DNA from: Permianibacter fluminis | GTDB lineage: Bacteria > Pseudomonadota > Gammaproteobacteria > Enterobacterales > Permianibacteraceae | Assembly (NCBI RefSeq): GCF_013179735.1 | Contig: NZ_JABMEG010000003.1 | Span: 144,185-208,184 of the forward strand | Length of the DNA stretch: 64,000 bases | Direction: 5' to 3' | Shown: positions 55,289-64,000 of the stretch, in pieces | Layout: the number at the start of each line of letters is the position of its first letter | Numbering within the stretch: position 1 is the first letter of the stretch | Made by a program: the position numbers and the translations under genes | The notes under the pieces: model-generated | The model's database searches: none | Seen by the model: only the letters and a program-made list of their open reading frames with translations | What the model was told of the DNA's origin: nothing

Positions 55289-57004
55289 TCAGTGTTTGTA
55301 GGTATAGAAACTTTCAATCTTGCCGCGGGTGACGACACCGGCGATCCGTTCCTGATTGCCGCGCTGGAACACGTAGGCCGCATCGACCTGTTTTTCGTCC
55401 ATGTTGTCGAGCGCTTCGGCCAGTGTGGCTTGCAAATGCACCGAGGCGAGATTTTCCCGCTTGCCCGGAATATCGAGCAGATCGACGGTCTCGGCGTTGT
55501 CTTCTATCAAGGCGCGGGCCAGTTCGGTGGCATGCATCAGGGCAATTGGCCAGTTGCCATCGCGGACCAGCAGCCAGCGTGGTTCGCCGCGCAGCAGGAT
55601 TTCGGCATCGTGCCGGCTCAGCTGTTTGTTGACCAAAACAAAACTGCTGTCCATCACGGTGCCGACGGCGGCCCGGCGGAGCAGCTCCTTGAGCGGACTG
55701 ACCCGGACTTCGACGCCGCGGATCGCCAGCAAGGTGTGAATGATCGAGCGCTGCTTGAAACCCTGACTGACCACCAGATTGGCAATCACGACAGTCAGCA
55801 TGCCGGGCAAAATGATATTGGGATTGCCGGTCAACTCCAGCAGCGCCATCAACGCGGCCATCGGTGCTTGCAGCGTTGCCGACATCAGCGCCGCAAGGCC
55901 GAGCATGGCGTAGAAGCCGCTGCCAGAATGTGGTTCCGGCAATAGTGCACTGACGCCGGTTCCAATCAAACCGCCGAGCGTGGCGCCGATGAACAGTGAC
56001 GGGCCGATGGCGCCGCCCGGCACACTGAGACCGCTGCAAAGTGTGGTTGCGAGCGTTTTGCCGAGCAGCGCAAACAACAAAATGGTCCACGGCAAACTGC
56101 CGTGAAAACTGGCGCTGACAGTGTCGTAACCGGTGCCCATGATTTCCGGAACTACTAGCGCCAATACGCCGATGACAATGCCGGCGATGGCCGGACGCGT
56201 CCACAGTGGCCAGGGCCGGGTCAGGCTGGCGACTTTGGTGGTCGCAGCGATAAAACCGCTTGACCACAGTCCGGCCAACAGGCCGAGCAAAACCACGGCC
56301 GGAATTTCCCAGAGCGACAACAAATCAAGGGCAGGCACTTCATAGGCGATGTGATTGCCGAACGCCAGTCGTGCCATGACGGTGCTGACCACGGCGGCAA
56401 GAATGACCGGAATGAAGCTGGCGATGGTGTATTCCATCATCACCACTTCGAGCGCAAAAATAACGCCGGCAAGCGGCGTGTTGAAGCAGGCGGCAATGGC
56501 GGCAGCAGCGCCACAACCGACCAGCACCCGCAAGCTGTTGTTGGGCAGGCGCAGCGATTGACCGGTGAGACTGGAAACTGCACTACCCAGATGAATGGCC
56601 GGGCCTTCGCGACCGACCGGCATGCCGCAGGCGAGCACCAGACCGCCGGCGAAGAATTGCACCAGCGCATTTTTCAGCGGCAGATGGCCTTGATGCTCGG
56701 ACAGGCGCTCCAGCACATGACCAACGCCCATCGCACGCACGTGGCGTGGCAGCACATGAAGTACGACGCCGATCACAAAACCGCCAATGACCGGCAACGC
56801 CAAGCGCAGCTGCCAGGGCAGTGATTCGAAATCCTGGGCACGGACTTGCTGGCCGAACCAGAGCAAAATGGCAGCGTCCGTATAGATGCGGAACAGCAAA
56901 ATCACGCCGCCGGCCAGCAGGCCGACCAGCAAGCCGAGCAGCGCCAGCAAAAGCAGGGCATCCATCCCTGCCAGCCGTAGCCGGGCTCGCTCCATCAGTG
57001 ACAT
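55289..57004 (-). CDS. ClC-family chloride channel with CBS pair
   Basis: A protein of 571 residues, with 18 membrane helices expected. The selectivity/gating motif GREGPAIHLGS has Glu133, the external gate (Glu148 of E. coli ClC-ec1). At the internal site the E. coli pair Glu202-Glu203 reads Glu186-Val187. The N-terminal GSGIP motif is altered to MGVGHV. The C-terminal ~150 residues form two CBS domains that may bind nucleotides. The missing proton glutamate suggests a passive chloride channel, not a H+/Cl- exchanger. Confidence 0.93.
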   Translation of the reverse strand: MSLMERARLRLAGMDALLLLALLGLLVGLLAGGVILLFRIYTDAAILLWFGQQVRAQDFESLPWQLRLALPVIGGFVIGVVLHVLPRHVRAMGVGHVLERLSEHQGHLPLKNALVQFFAGGLVLACGMPVGREGPAIHLGSAVSSLTGQSLRLPNNSLRVLVGCGAAAAIAACFNTPLAGVIFALEVVMMEYTIASFIPVILAAVVSTVMARLAFGNHIAYEVPALDLLSLWEIPAVVLLGLLAGLWSSGFIAATTKVASLTRPWPLWTRPAIAGIVIGVLALVVPEIMGTGYDTVSASFHGSLPWTILLFALLGKTLATTLCSGLSVPGGAIGPSLFIGATLGGLIGTGVSALLPEPHSGSGFYAMLGLAALMSATLQAPMAALMALLELTGNPNIILPGMLTVVIANLVVSQGFKQRSIIHTLLAIRGVEVRVSPLKELLRRAAVGTVMDSSFVLVNKQLSRHDAEILLRGEPRWLLVRDGNWPIALMHATELARALIEDNAETVDLLDIPGKRENLASVHLQATLAEALDNMDEKQVDAAYVFQRGNQERIAGVVTRGKIESFYTYKH

Positions 57005-57088
57005 AATCCCGCCGGTTTGCCTTGAGACTTCTTTTGCTGATTGTAGAGGAGTCTGCCGCGGCGTTCACGGCACTTCCCGGGAAATTGC

Positions 57089-57802
57089 ATGAACAAGAAC
57101 ACGACTTCGCAGTATGTGGTGGTGGAACGCAAGCCGCGCAGCTGGCATCTGCGCCGCTGGCTCTTGATTCTGTTGGTGCTGGCAGCGGTCTTTGTCGCTG
57201 GCCGGGTAGAGGATTATTACGTGCGGCGCCAGCTGGCCGATGCCCGCACCGAGCTCAGCGAGCAAGTCAGTCAGCTGCAACGTGAACTGGCAATGGAGAA
57301 GCAGACCCGGACCGCGCTCAGCCAATCGCGGCAAGTGGACCAGATGGCGTCCAGTGAGCTGCAGACCACGCTGAAGACCTTGCAGGACACGGTCAAGGAG
57401 CTGGAGAAGGAAAACGCCTTCTATCGCAGCATCATGAATCCGAGCGGCGAGAAGAGCGGCTTGCAGATCGAGTCGTTCACGGTGCTGCCGCTCGGTGCCG
57501 ATCGGGTCCGCTACCGTCTGGTGCTGGCACAGCTGCGCAGTCACGAAAAGAATCTGCGCGGCCGGCTGCAGGTGCAATTGGTCGGCACCGACAACAAGGC
57601 GCTTGATTTGTTTGTCTTGGCGGGAGTCAAAGCTGAATCACAGAAATTTGATTTCCGTTACTTCCAGAATGTCGAGGGTGAAGTGGCGCTCCCGGCCGGT
57701 TTTGTCCCGCGCGAAGTGCGGGTCAGTGCGAGCCAGGACGGTTTGCCGGCGGTCGAGCGACTCTTTGCCTGGCCTCAACCGGAGCAACAAAATGTTCAGT
57801 AG
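57089..57802 (+). CDS. Membrane-anchored coiled-coil protein (DUF6776-like)
   Basis: A protein of 237 residues. A short cytoplasmic tail is followed by one membrane helix (~24-41), a long heptad coiled coil (~45-115, QVSQLQRELAMEKQTRTALSQ) and a beta-rich C-terminal domain. It precedes a bactofilin gene in the same direction (72 bases between stop and start), so it may work with the bactofilin scaffold in envelope organisation. That role is inference from position. Confidence 0.82.
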   Translation: MNKNTTSQYVVVERKPRSWHLRRWLLILLVLAAVFVAGRVEDYYVRRQLADARTELSEQVSQLQRELAMEKQTRTALSQSRQVDQMASSELQTTLKTLQDTVKELEKENAFYRSIMNPSGEKSGLQIESFTVLPLGADRVRYRLVLAQLRSHEKNLRGRLQVQLVGTDNKALDLFVLAGVKAESQKFDFRYFQNVEGEVALPAGFVPREVRVSASQDGLPAVERLFAWPQPEQQNVQ

Positions 57803-57873
57803 TCAGTCGAAGCACGGGTTTGGCGGTGGCAATGACCGCAAGGCCGGTCCGGCCCTTCAGCGGGAGCAGCACT

Positions 57874-58293
57874 ATGTTTGGTAATGACAAGAAAAAGGGC
57901 GTGAAACTGGTCCGTGGCGGCAGCGTTGATACGCTGGTATCGCCGCATACCACCATCACCGGCAATATCCGTTTTACCGGCGTGCTGTATCTGGATGGCA
58001 CGCTTGAGGGCAATGTCGAATCGGATGATCCGAAAGCCCTGCTGACCATCGGCAACAGCGGTGTCGCCAAGGGCGAAGTGCGGGTGCCGAATGTGGTGAT
58101 TCATGGCCGGGTCGAGGGCGATGTCTATGCCAATGCCCATGTCTCGCTGAGCGCGGACGCCCGTATTCACGGCAACGTCTATTACCACCTGATCGAAATG
58201 AGCATGGGTGCCGAAATCAACGGCCAACTGGTACACAAACCGGCAGAGCCACCGAAAGGGCTGGAACACAAGCCGGATTCGCCCAGCGTCTGA
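57874..58293 (+). CDS. Bactofilin
   Basis: A protein of 139 residues from the ATG at 57874 (GGGAG upstream). The core (~20-115) is the repeated right-handed beta-helix of bactofilins, with periodic hydrophobics (ITGNIRFTGVLYLDGTLEGNV, GEVRVPNVVIHGRVEGDVY). It has unstructured ends. Bactofilins self-assemble into non-polar filaments near the membrane and guide peptidoglycan remodelling. An M23 endopeptidase gene lies about 2.4 kb away. Confidence 0.93.
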   Translation: MFGNDKKKGVKLVRGGSVDTLVSPHTTITGNIRFTGVLYLDGTLEGNVESDDPKALLTIGNSGVAKGEVRVPNVVIHGRVEGDVYANAHVSLSADARIHGNVYYHLIEMSMGAEINGQLVHKPAEPPKGLEHKPDSPSV

Positions 58294-58446
58294 CGCCGGC
58301 TCACACCGGGCATCCGGTCGATTTGCGTCGGCCGGGTGCTTTATCTGATAATTCCACTCAGGTTTTCCCCGTTGCATGGGTTTCCGGCGCTTGGCTTTGC
58401 CGGGTGGTGTCCCCACCTTGATAGCCCCGGACCCGCAGGAGTGGTC

Positions 58447-58812
58447 ATGAACGCAGTAACCGAGCTGTTGCCCGATGCTATCCCGTCGCCGATGACCTTT
58501 TCGGCGTCCGCGGCGGCCAAGGTCCGCAGCCTGATTGACGAAGAGCAGAACGAAAACCTGAAGCTGCGGGTTTTTGTCACCGGTGGCGGCTGCTCCGGCT
58601 TTCAATACGGTTTCACCTTTGACGAGAACCAGGCCGAGGACGATACCGAGATCCTGCGCGACGGCGTCAAGCTGCTGGTCGACCCGATGAGCTTCCAGTA
58701 TCTGGTCGGCGCCGAGATTGATTACACCGAAGGTCTGCAAGGCGCCCAGTTTGTTATCCGTAACCCGAATGCCAAGAGCACCTGCGGCTGCGGATCGTCA
58801 TTTTCGGTTTGA
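58447..58812 (+). CDS. erpA: A-type iron-sulfur insertion protein ErpA
   Basis: A protein of 121 residues from the ATG at 58447. The three conserved cysteines are present: [11 protein letters not shown] and STCGCGSSF near the C-terminus. It delivers Fe-S clusters to apo-proteins such as IspG. It is followed by a strong terminator and is probably a single-gene unit. Confidence 0.96.
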   Translation: MNAVTELLPDAIPSPMTFSASAAAKVRSLIDEEQNENLKLRVFVTGGGCSGFQYGFTFDENQAEDDTEILRDGVKLLVDPMSFQYLVGAEIDYTEGLQGAQFVIRNPNAKSTCGCGSSFSV

Positions 58813-58834
58813 AATCAGTTTGTTAACTTCAAGA

Positions 58835-58862
58835 CAAAACGCCAGCGGAAGCTGGCGTTTTG
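58835..58862. terminator. Terminator after erpA
   Basis: A 12-bp perfect stem CAAAACGCCAGC / GCTGGCGTTTTG (58835-58846 / 58851-58862) with a GGAA loop. Confidence 0.9.
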
Positions 58863-58985
58863 CTTTCTGGCGCCACCGCCGGGCTGGTAATCCCGGCGGA
58901 TCCCTTGCTAGATTCCGGCTCGTTCGTGTGGCGCCATCGGGGCAGGCCCGAACGGCGAAGGCCCTAACGGCGAAGGAGGGGCGCG

Positions 58986-59312
58986 ATGGCGTGGTTCTGG
59001 TTGGTCGTGGCCGGTGTGCTGGAAATTGCCTGGGCGTCGGCGCTGCCGGCAACTCAGGGCTTCAGCAAGTTCTGGCCCAGCGTGTTTGTGCTGGTGGTCG
59101 GTACGCTCAGCGTCATCGTGCTTGGCTGGGCGGTCAAGTCGTTGCCGGTAGGCACCGCCTATGCTGTCTGGACCGGCATCGGCACGCTCGGCACGGTGAT
59201 CATCGGCATGCTGTGGTTAAACGAGCCGCGCGATGCGGCGCGCCTGTTCTTTATCGCGATGATTGTTGCCGGCTGCGTTGGCTTGAAGCTGGTCACCAAA
59301 GACGTGGCCTGA
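58986..59312 (+). CDS. sugE: SMR-family transporter, SugE/Gdx guanidinium-exporter type
   Basis: A protein of 108 residues with four transmembrane helices. The conserved Glu is in helix 1 (LVVAGVLEIAWASALP), and the SLPVGTAYAVWTGIGTLGTVIIGML segment is standard. The LEIAWASALP form fits the Gdx (SugE) branch, which exports guanidinium against protons. No guanidine riboswitch could be confirmed upstream, only a duplicated AACGGCGAAGG (58951-58961 and 58966-58976). The ATG has GGAGGGG nearby. Confidence 0.9.
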   Translation: MAWFWLVVAGVLEIAWASALPATQGFSKFWPSVFVLVVGTLSVIVLGWAVKSLPVGTAYAVWTGIGTLGTVIIGMLWLNEPRDAARLFFIAMIVAGCVGLKLVTKDVA

Positions 59313-59375
59313 TCTTGTGAAGTGCTGGGAAAGTTCGACAAGCTGGCGATAACGGACGAGCCACATCGAAACTCG

Positions 59376-59410
59376 AAAAAAAAGCGGCGCTCTCGGCGCC
59401 GCTTTTTTTT
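59376..59410. terminator. Bidirectional terminator
   Basis: GCGGCGC / GCGCCGC stem (59384-59390 / 59396-59402) with A8 and T8 arms, between the convergent sugE and anmK. Confidence 0.93.
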
Positions 59411-59435
59411 CAAACCACTGATGCCGTAACGGGCA

Positions 59436-60548
59436 TCAGCCCGGCAGATAGATGCTGCCCAGCACTGCCGGCCGACTGGCGCCGGTGACAATCGGCAGAT
59501 TGCCCGGTTGCTCCTGGATGCGTTGCCGGGCGAGCCAGGCGAAGGCCATCGCTTCGACCCAGTCGGCGGCTATGCCGAGTTCATCGGTTTTGCCGACCTT
59601 GCTGGTCGGCAGCTGCACTTGCAGTGCCCGCATGATCGCGATGTTGTGGGCGCCGCCGCCGCAAACATAAATTTCCGGGTTCTTCATCATCGGCAGCGCT
59701 TTTACAGCATCGGCAATGGTGTGCACGGTCAGCGCCAGCAAGGTGGCCTGCACGTCGGCCACGCCCGGCCGACCGAAGTCGGCGAGCTGGCGCATCAGCC
59801 ATTCCATCGAAAAATATTCCGGGCCGGTGCTTTTCGGTGGCCGCTGGGCAAAGAACGGATCTTCGAGCATGGTTTGCAGCAGCGCCGGCTGGATGCGACC
59901 GCGGGCGGCCAGCATGCCGTCCTTGTCCATCGGCTCGCCGAGCATGCGCTGACACCAGCCATCGAGCAGGGTATTACCGGGGCCGGTGTCAAATCCGAGA
60001 ATCGGCGAGAACTGGCCACGCGGCAACACGGTGACATTGGAAATGCCTCCGATATTGCAAATCACCCGGTCCGCTTGCCGGCTGCGGAATACGCTGTCGT
60101 GAAAGGCCGGCACCAGCGGTGCGCCCTGGCCGCCAAGCGCGACATCCTTGCGGCGAAAATCGGCGACCACGCGGATGCCGGTTTCGACAGCGATGACGTT
60201 CGGGTCACCGATTTGCAGGGTGAAGCGCGGATCGCTGTTCGGCCGATGCCGGATGGTTTGGCCGTGGCTTCCAATGGCGCGCACCTCGACCGATTCGACA
60301 TTGGCTTTGGCCAGCAAATCGCGCACGGCTTTGGCAAACAGCTGACCGAGCTGGACATCCATGGCACCCATGCGATCAATCTCGTTGTCGCCGGGCTCGG
60401 TCAGGGCAAACAGTTGCTTGCGCAGCTCGGTGGGAAACGCCTGAAAGTGGGTTTCGACCATTTCCGGCTGTGGGGAAAAGCGCACCAATGCGACATCAAT
60501 GCCATCCATGCTGGTGCCGGATAGCGCGCCTACATAATACTCAGCCAT
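59436..60548 (-). CDS. anmK: Anhydro-N-acetylmuramic acid kinase
   Basis: A protein of 370 residues, full length. VGALSGTSMDGIDVALVRF is the N-terminal phosphate-1 site, and IGSHGQTIRHRP, GGQGAPLVPAFHD, NIGGISNVTVLP, GFDTGPGNTLLD and CGGGAHN follow in order. It phosphorylates and opens anhydroMurNAc from recycled cell wall. The M23 endopeptidase gene lies upstream on the same strand, about 150 bases away. Confidence 0.97.
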   Translation of the reverse strand: MAEYYVGALSGTSMDGIDVALVRFSPQPEMVETHFQAFPTELRKQLFALTEPGDNEIDRMGAMDVQLGQLFAKAVRDLLAKANVESVEVRAIGSHGQTIRHRPNSDPRFTLQIGDPNVIAVETGIRVVADFRRKDVALGGQGAPLVPAFHDSVFRSRQADRVICNIGGISNVTVLPRGQFSPILGFDTGPGNTLLDGWCQRMLGEPMDKDGMLAARGRIQPALLQTMLEDPFFAQRPPKSTGPEYFSMEWLMRQLADFGRPGVADVQATLLALTVHTIADAVKALPMMKNPEIYVCGGGAHNIAIMRALQVQLPTSKVGKTDELGIAADWVEAMAFAWLARQRIQEQPGNLPIVTGASRPAVLGSIYLPG

Positions 60549-60658
60549 GTTTTCTCACGCGGTTTTGACGGTACTGAATGTGCAGCTCATACGGCAATTA
60601 TTGTTGCTTCCACGGGAATGGGGCGTCTGCCGCGATTATTTCTTTTGCTGGATTATGC

Positions 60659-60683
60659 GCTAACGGGCCGTCGACCCGTTAGC
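60659..60683 (-). terminator. Hairpin after the M23 peptidase gene
   Basis: A perfect 9-bp stem GCTAACGGG / CCCGTTAGC (60659-60667 / 60675-60683), without a U-run on the minus strand. A weak terminator or mRNA-stabilising hairpin. Confidence 0.45.
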
Positions 60684-60702
60684 TGACATCTGTGCGGATT
60701 TG

Positions 60703-62064
60703 TCACCTGGCCTGGGCCAGCAGCACGCGGGTGCGGGCATCGAGCCGGACCAGCGGGCCCTGAATGGCCGCGACAAAGCGCTCGCGCTCGCTGTTCGGGA
60801 TGGGATCGGCTTGCGGCAGGACAACGGTACGCGGATTGCGCGCGCTGCCGTTGACCAGAAACTCGTAATGCAGGTGCGGCGCCGTGGCCAGCCCCGAGGC
60901 GCCGACATAGCCGATGATCTCGCCCTGGCGGACCCGGCTGCCGGCATGCAGGGCTTTGGCATAGCGCGACAAGTGGGCGTAATGGGTGGTGTATTGGTTG
61001 CCATGCTGGATGGCGATCAGCCGGCCATAGCCGCCTTTGACGCCCATGAAGCTGACCCGGCCGTCACCGGCGGCATAGACCGGAGTCCCGGCCGGCGCGG
61101 CGTAATCCACACCCTTGTGGGCGCGGATGGTGTTCAGAATCGGATGCTTGCGGGCCAGATTGAAGTTGGAGCTGACCCGCGAGAACGGCACTGGCGCCCG
61201 CAAAAAGGCTTTTCGCAGCGATTTGCCATCGGGGCTGTAATAGCTGGCGCGGCCGTCGGTATCGACATAGCGCACAGCGCGGAAACGCTGGCCCTGGTTG
61301 ACGAACTCGGCCGCCAGAATCGGCCCGGGACTGATCGGTGTGCCATCGACCAGCCGCTCTTCATAGACCAGGGCAAATTGATCGCCTTCCCGCAGGTCCA
61401 GCACAAAGTCGATGTCGTAACCGAAGATATTGGCCAGTTCCATGATCACGCTGTCAGGCAGGCCGGCGCTCTGGCCGGCCGCAAACAGCGAGCTATTGAT
61501 GGTGGCCGAGCCGAACTGCTCGCGGCTAATCACCGGCTTGCTTTCCTGCTTGGCGACAAACGTCAGACCCTGCCGCTGAATGACCAGACTGTTCAGCGCA
61601 TCCTGTTCATAACGGATGGCCTGCAATTGGCCGTGTTCATCCAGGCTGAAACTGAGCTGACGACCGGGCAACACCTTGCGCAGCACATCGGAGGCGATCG
61701 GCAGCTGCATGATGTCGTGCAGATCGCGCGGGTTCAGATTGTTGCGTTTGAACAAGCTCGACAGGCTGTCGCCAGAACGAATGGTGGCGTTTTGCCATGG
61801 CAATTCCGGCACCACTTGCAGCGCCAGATCCGCCACCGACAGCGGCAACTCGGCGCGCGGGGCCTGAGCAAGGCTGGCGTCGGCGGCAGGTGACAGCGGC
61901 GGTGCGACCAGCGGCTCGGAGTGCGGCAGCGGCAGCCATAGCGCCGCTGCCAGCAAGGCCACGCTCGCCATGACGAGATAATGCCGGGAGCCAAATCGGG
62001 CCAAGATGCCGGGCACCGGACCTTGGTCCTTGTGGTGCGAGGGGTGGAAATCCTGCTGCTGCAT
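60703..62064 (-). CDS. M23 peptidoglycan endopeptidase (MepM/YebA-like)
   Basis: A protein of 453 residues. A membrane anchor (~29-47) is followed by an OapA/LysM-like region (TIRSGDSLSSLFKRNNLNPRDL), a Csd3-like domain and a LytM domain. The zinc site is complete: RAHKGVDYAAPAGTPVYAAGDG (His/Asp) and ATAPHLHYEFLVNG (HxH). It cuts peptide cross-links of the cell wall and probably allows insertion of new strands. It is divergent from tyrS. Confidence 0.94.
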   Translation of the reverse strand: MQQQDFHPSHHKDQGPVPGILARFGSRHYLVMASVALLAAALWLPLPHSEPLVAPPLSPAADASLAQAPRAELPLSVADLALQVVPELPWQNATIRSGDSLSSLFKRNNLNPRDLHDIMQLPIASDVLRKVLPGRQLSFSLDEHGQLQAIRYEQDALNSLVIQRQGLTFVAKQESKPVISREQFGSATINSSLFAAGQSAGLPDSVIMELANIFGYDIDFVLDLREGDQFALVYEERLVDGTPISPGPILAAEFVNQGQRFRAVRYVDTDGRASYYSPDGKSLRKAFLRAPVPFSRVSSNFNLARKHPILNTIRAHKGVDYAAPAGTPVYAAGDGRVSFMGVKGGYGRLIAIQHGNQYTTHYAHLSRYAKALHAGSRVRQGEIIGYVGASGLATAPHLHYEFLVNGSARNPRTVVLPQADPIPNSERERFVAAIQGPLVRLDARTRVLLAQAR

Positions 62065-62317
62065 GGTCCGCCAATGCCCTTATAAAGTTGCCGGATAAGG
62101 TAGCGGCCGGCCAATCCTCCGGTCAATAGACTTGTGAATAAAATCAATATGATGCGAAACAAAGCTTGGCACCGGCTCACGCGGGGTCTGGCGCGGCGAA
62201 AAGCCAGTGCTGTCATTGTTGGACGGTACGGGCTGGATCGGGCCTGCTAGAATCGCCGGCCCGGCGCCTGGCCGGGATTCTTCCTCAGTAATGAAACACC
62301 GTGGTGGCGGGAAAATA

Positions 62318-63541
62318 ATGGCCGATTGGCAAGAGCCCAGTAGCTGGCAAGAACAGTACGAAGAGCTGATGCGTGGCGTCGGTGAGTGCATCGTTGCAGA
62401 CGATTTGAAAGAGCGATTGAAGGCCGGCAAACGCCTGCGGGTGAAAGCGGGCTTTGATCCGACTGCACCGGATCTGCATTTCGGCCATACCGTGCTGCTG
62501 AACAAGATGCGCCAGTTCCAGCAATTCGGCCATGAAGTGGTGTTTCTGATTGGCGATTTCACCGGCATGATCGGCGACCCCACCGGCAAGAGCGCCACCC
62601 GGCCGCCGCTAACCAAAGAGGACGTGCTGGAAAACGCCAAGACCTATCAGGCCCAGGTCTTCAAGATTCTCGACCCGGAAAAAACCGTGGTCATGTTCAA
62701 CTCGGAATGGATGGGCAAGATGTCCAGTTCCGACATGATCAAGCTGGCCGCCCAGTACACGGTGGCGCGCATGCTGGAGCGCGATGATTTCTCCAAACGC
62801 TATCAAGGCAACCAGCCGATCGCCATTCACGAATTTCTCTATCCGTTGGTGCAGGGCTATGACTCGGTCGCGATGAAATGCGACGTCGAGCTCGGTGGCA
62901 CCGATCAGAAATTCAACCTGCTGGTGGGTCGTGAACTGCAGAAAAGCTACGGACAAAAGCCACAGATCGTCATCACCATGCCGCTGCTCGAAGGTCTCGA
63001 CGGGGTCAAGAAAATGTCGAAATCGCTCGGCAATTACGTCGGTATTGCTGAGTCGGCCAATGACATGTTCGGCAAGATCATGTCGGTATCGGATGAGCTG
63101 ATGTGGCGCTGGTTCGAGCTGCTGAGCTTCCGGCCATTGAAAGAAATCGCTGGGCTAAAGCAGCAAATTGCCGAAGGTCGCAACCCGCGTGACGTCAAGT
63201 TTGAACTGGCCAAGGAGCTGATTGCCCGGTTCCATGATCAGGCTGCCGCTGACGCCGCCCAAGCCGAATTTATTGCTCGCTTCTCGCAAGGCGCGCTACC
63301 GGAAGATCTGGAAGAGATTGCGCTGGCCTGCACCGATGATGGCACCGGCATGCCGATTGCCAGACTGCTGAAAGAGGCGGGTTTGGTCGCGTCAACGTCG
63401 GAGGCAATCCGGATGATCAAGCAGGGCGCGGTCAAAGTGGACGGTTACAAACTGGATGACGACAAGCGTGTGATTGCGCGCGGTACTGTTGCGGTATTCC
63501 AGGTTGGCAAGCGCCGCGTTGCCCGGGTGACGCTGCAGTAA
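62318..63541 (+). CDS. tyrS: Tyrosyl-tRNA synthetase
   Basis: A protein of 407 residues from the ATG at 62318; the longer frame from 62207 is a leader. The HIGH equivalent HFGH is at 54-57 and KMSKS at 232-236. [31 protein letters not shown] and [18 protein letters not shown] fit the TyrZ/ProteoTyrRS branch. A C-terminal S4 RNA-binding domain ([19 protein letters not shown]) is present. It is located just before the rRNA promoters. Confidence 0.97.
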   Translation: MADWQEPSSWQEQYEELMRGVGECIVADDLKERLKAGKRLRVKAGFDPTAPDLHFGHTVLLNKMRQFQQFGHEVVFLIGDFTGMIGDPTGKSATRPPLTKEDVLENAKTYQAQVFKILDPEKTVVMFNSEWMGKMSSSDMIKLAAQYTVARMLERDDFSKRYQGNQPIAIHEFLYPLVQGYDSVAMKCDVELGGTDQKFNLLVGRELQKSYGQKPQIVITMPLLEGLDGVKKMSKSLGNYVGIAESANDMFGKIMSVSDELMWRWFELLSFRPLKEIAGLKQQIAEGRNPRDVKFELAKELIARFHDQAAADAAQAEFIARFSQGALPEDLEEIALACTDDGTGMPIARLLKEAGLVASTSEAIRMIKQGAVKVDGYKLDDDKRVIARGTVAVFQVGKRRVARVTLQ

Positions 63542-63576
63542 AAATGCACAGAAAGCAGTAAAACGCAGTCAGAACG

Positions 63577-63597
63577 ACGGCAGCCGCAGGCTGCCGT
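63577..63597 (+). terminator. Probable tyrS terminator
   Basis: A 9-bp stem ACGGCAGCC / GGCTGCCGT (63577-63585 / 63589-63597), followed by TGTCATTT. The T-tract is poor, so confidence is moderate. Confidence 0.6.
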
Positions 63598-63715
63598 TGT
63601 CATTTGGTCAGTTGGGAAAACCAAGGAAAACTGCCTGTTTTTCGGCCTTTTTGCGCAGCGGCCGGTCAAATTGCGCAAGCCTTGTACGACTTGTCAAAAA
63701 GATTTCAAAAAGATG

Positions 63716-63743
63716 TTGCGCTGCGGTTTTGCCCGCCTATAAT
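63716..63743 (+). promoter_or_regulatory. Upstream rRNA-type promoter (P1)
   Basis: -35 TTGCGC (63716-63721), 16-base spacer, -10 TATAAT (63738-63743), GC-rich discriminator GCGCGCCC. A-rich tracts directly upstream (63691-63713) could act as an UP element. Confidence 0.75.
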
Positions 63744-63880
63744 GCGCGCCCTGTCGACGCACAACGCGCTGACGGCAGCGCAAGCAGCCGGCCAGTAGCG
63801 GCGAAGACGGGGTCAGCAAGTCAGTCGCCAGTCTCTTATATAGAAGCTAGCGACACGGTAAAAAAGCCGGAAACGACGTG

Positions 63881-63908
63881 TTGACAAGCAGATGGGGTGC
63901 TGTAGAAT
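63881..63908 (+). promoter_or_regulatory. Downstream rRNA-type promoter (P2)
   Basis: A perfect -35 TTGACA (63881-63886), 16-base spacer, -10 TAGAAT (63903-63908) and discriminator GTGCGCCCC, as in stringently controlled stable-RNA promoters. Confidence 0.85.
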
Positions 63909-63976
63909 GTGCGCCCCGCCGGACGGTAAGTCTGGCGATGTGCTGGATGGTGAATCCGGTGCTGCCGAAAGGCAAA

Positions 63977-63989
63977 CGCTCTTTAACAA
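63977..63989 (+). promoter_or_regulatory. rRNA leader boxA antitermination site
   Basis: CGCTCTTTAACAA, one base from the E. coli boxA TGCTCTTTAACAA, about 70 bases past P2. It marks the leader of a 16S rRNA gene that should start beyond the window edge. Confidence 0.88.
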
Positions 63990-64000
63990 CATGAACGAAG

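Noticed and set aside
57792..57884. 30-codon open frame overlapping the end of the coiled-coil gene and the bactofilin start
   Set aside because: No clear ribosome site and heavy overlap on both sides. The MFSS start resembles bactofilin N-termini only superficially.
58951..58976. Possible guanidine-II riboswitch before sugE (two AACGG-containing repeats)
   Set aside because: The ACGG units are direct repeats, but the bases on each side do not pair into the two required hairpins.

Overview
The window looks like a chromosomal segment of a GC-rich, free-living, aerobic gammaproteobacterium. The genes are housekeeping and catabolic and are spread over both strands. There is no plasmid or phage backbone. 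The order bactofilin - erpA - sugE - anmK - M23 peptidase - tyrS - rRNA promoter on the right edge resembles, from memory, the Pseudomonas erpA-anmK-M23-tyrS-rrn neighbourhood. Species cannot be named from the sequence alone.

Left part (1-11.5 kb): the 3' end of ilvD runs into a degenerate 16-bp tandem repeat. It is followed by an unrecognised gene, a secreted M28 peptidase, a TPR diguanylate cyclase, a thioesterase, a 7TMR-DISM diguanylate cyclase, and a tightly coupled pair made of a large membrane-anchored multi-heme c-type cytochrome and a membrane patatin-like phospholipase.

Kynurenine region (11.5-25.8 kb): a nearly complete tryptophan/kynurenine meta-cleavage route lies on the minus strand in two blocks. 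Block 1 is ridA-type deaminase, haaO, a small exported protein, ACMS decarboxylase, kynB-like amidase, kynU and kmo. Block 2 is an atypical SDR, aminomuconic semialdehyde dehydrogenase and a second small exported protein. The predicted flow is N-formylkynurenine to kynurenine, 3-hydroxykynurenine, 3-hydroxyanthranilate, ACMS, aminomuconic semialdehyde, aminomuconate and oxalocrotonate. Tryptophan dioxygenase and the lower meta pathway are not in the window. The two blocks are separated by an M48 and an M20 peptidase and by a hairpin-rich non-coding element flanked by a 12-bp direct repeat.

Signalling region (25.9-30.1 kb): an HD-GYP phosphodiesterase converges on a two-gene H-NOX / PAS-GGDEF-EAL unit, a probable nitric-oxide-to-c-di-GMP switch. 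With the two cyclases on the left, the window carries four c-di-GMP enzymes.

Middle (30.4-46 kb): a secreted pectinacetylesterase-like hydrolase, a membrane-anchored helical protein, a PEP-CTERM-like exported protein, hemL, a GIY-YIG gene bracketed by dRS3-like repeats, pyrB, thiE, a small membrane protein, a secreted subtilase, thiD, a rubredoxin coupled to a LytS/LytTR two-component pair, and a tandem gene duplication in which one copy carries a nonsense codon.

Right part (46-64 kb): an acyltransferase-3 protein, an MsbA-like ABC exporter, rlmF, a giant propeller hybrid histidine kinase, hemJ, a ClC protein lacking the internal proton glutamate, a coiled-coil membrane protein with bactofilin, erpA, sugE, anmK, M23 peptidase and tyrS. 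The last 350 bases hold tandem rRNA-type promoters and boxA, so an rRNA operon should begin just beyond the window. REP-like palindromes are scattered through the intergenic spaces. I saw no tRNA, CRISPR array, transposase or prophage gene.
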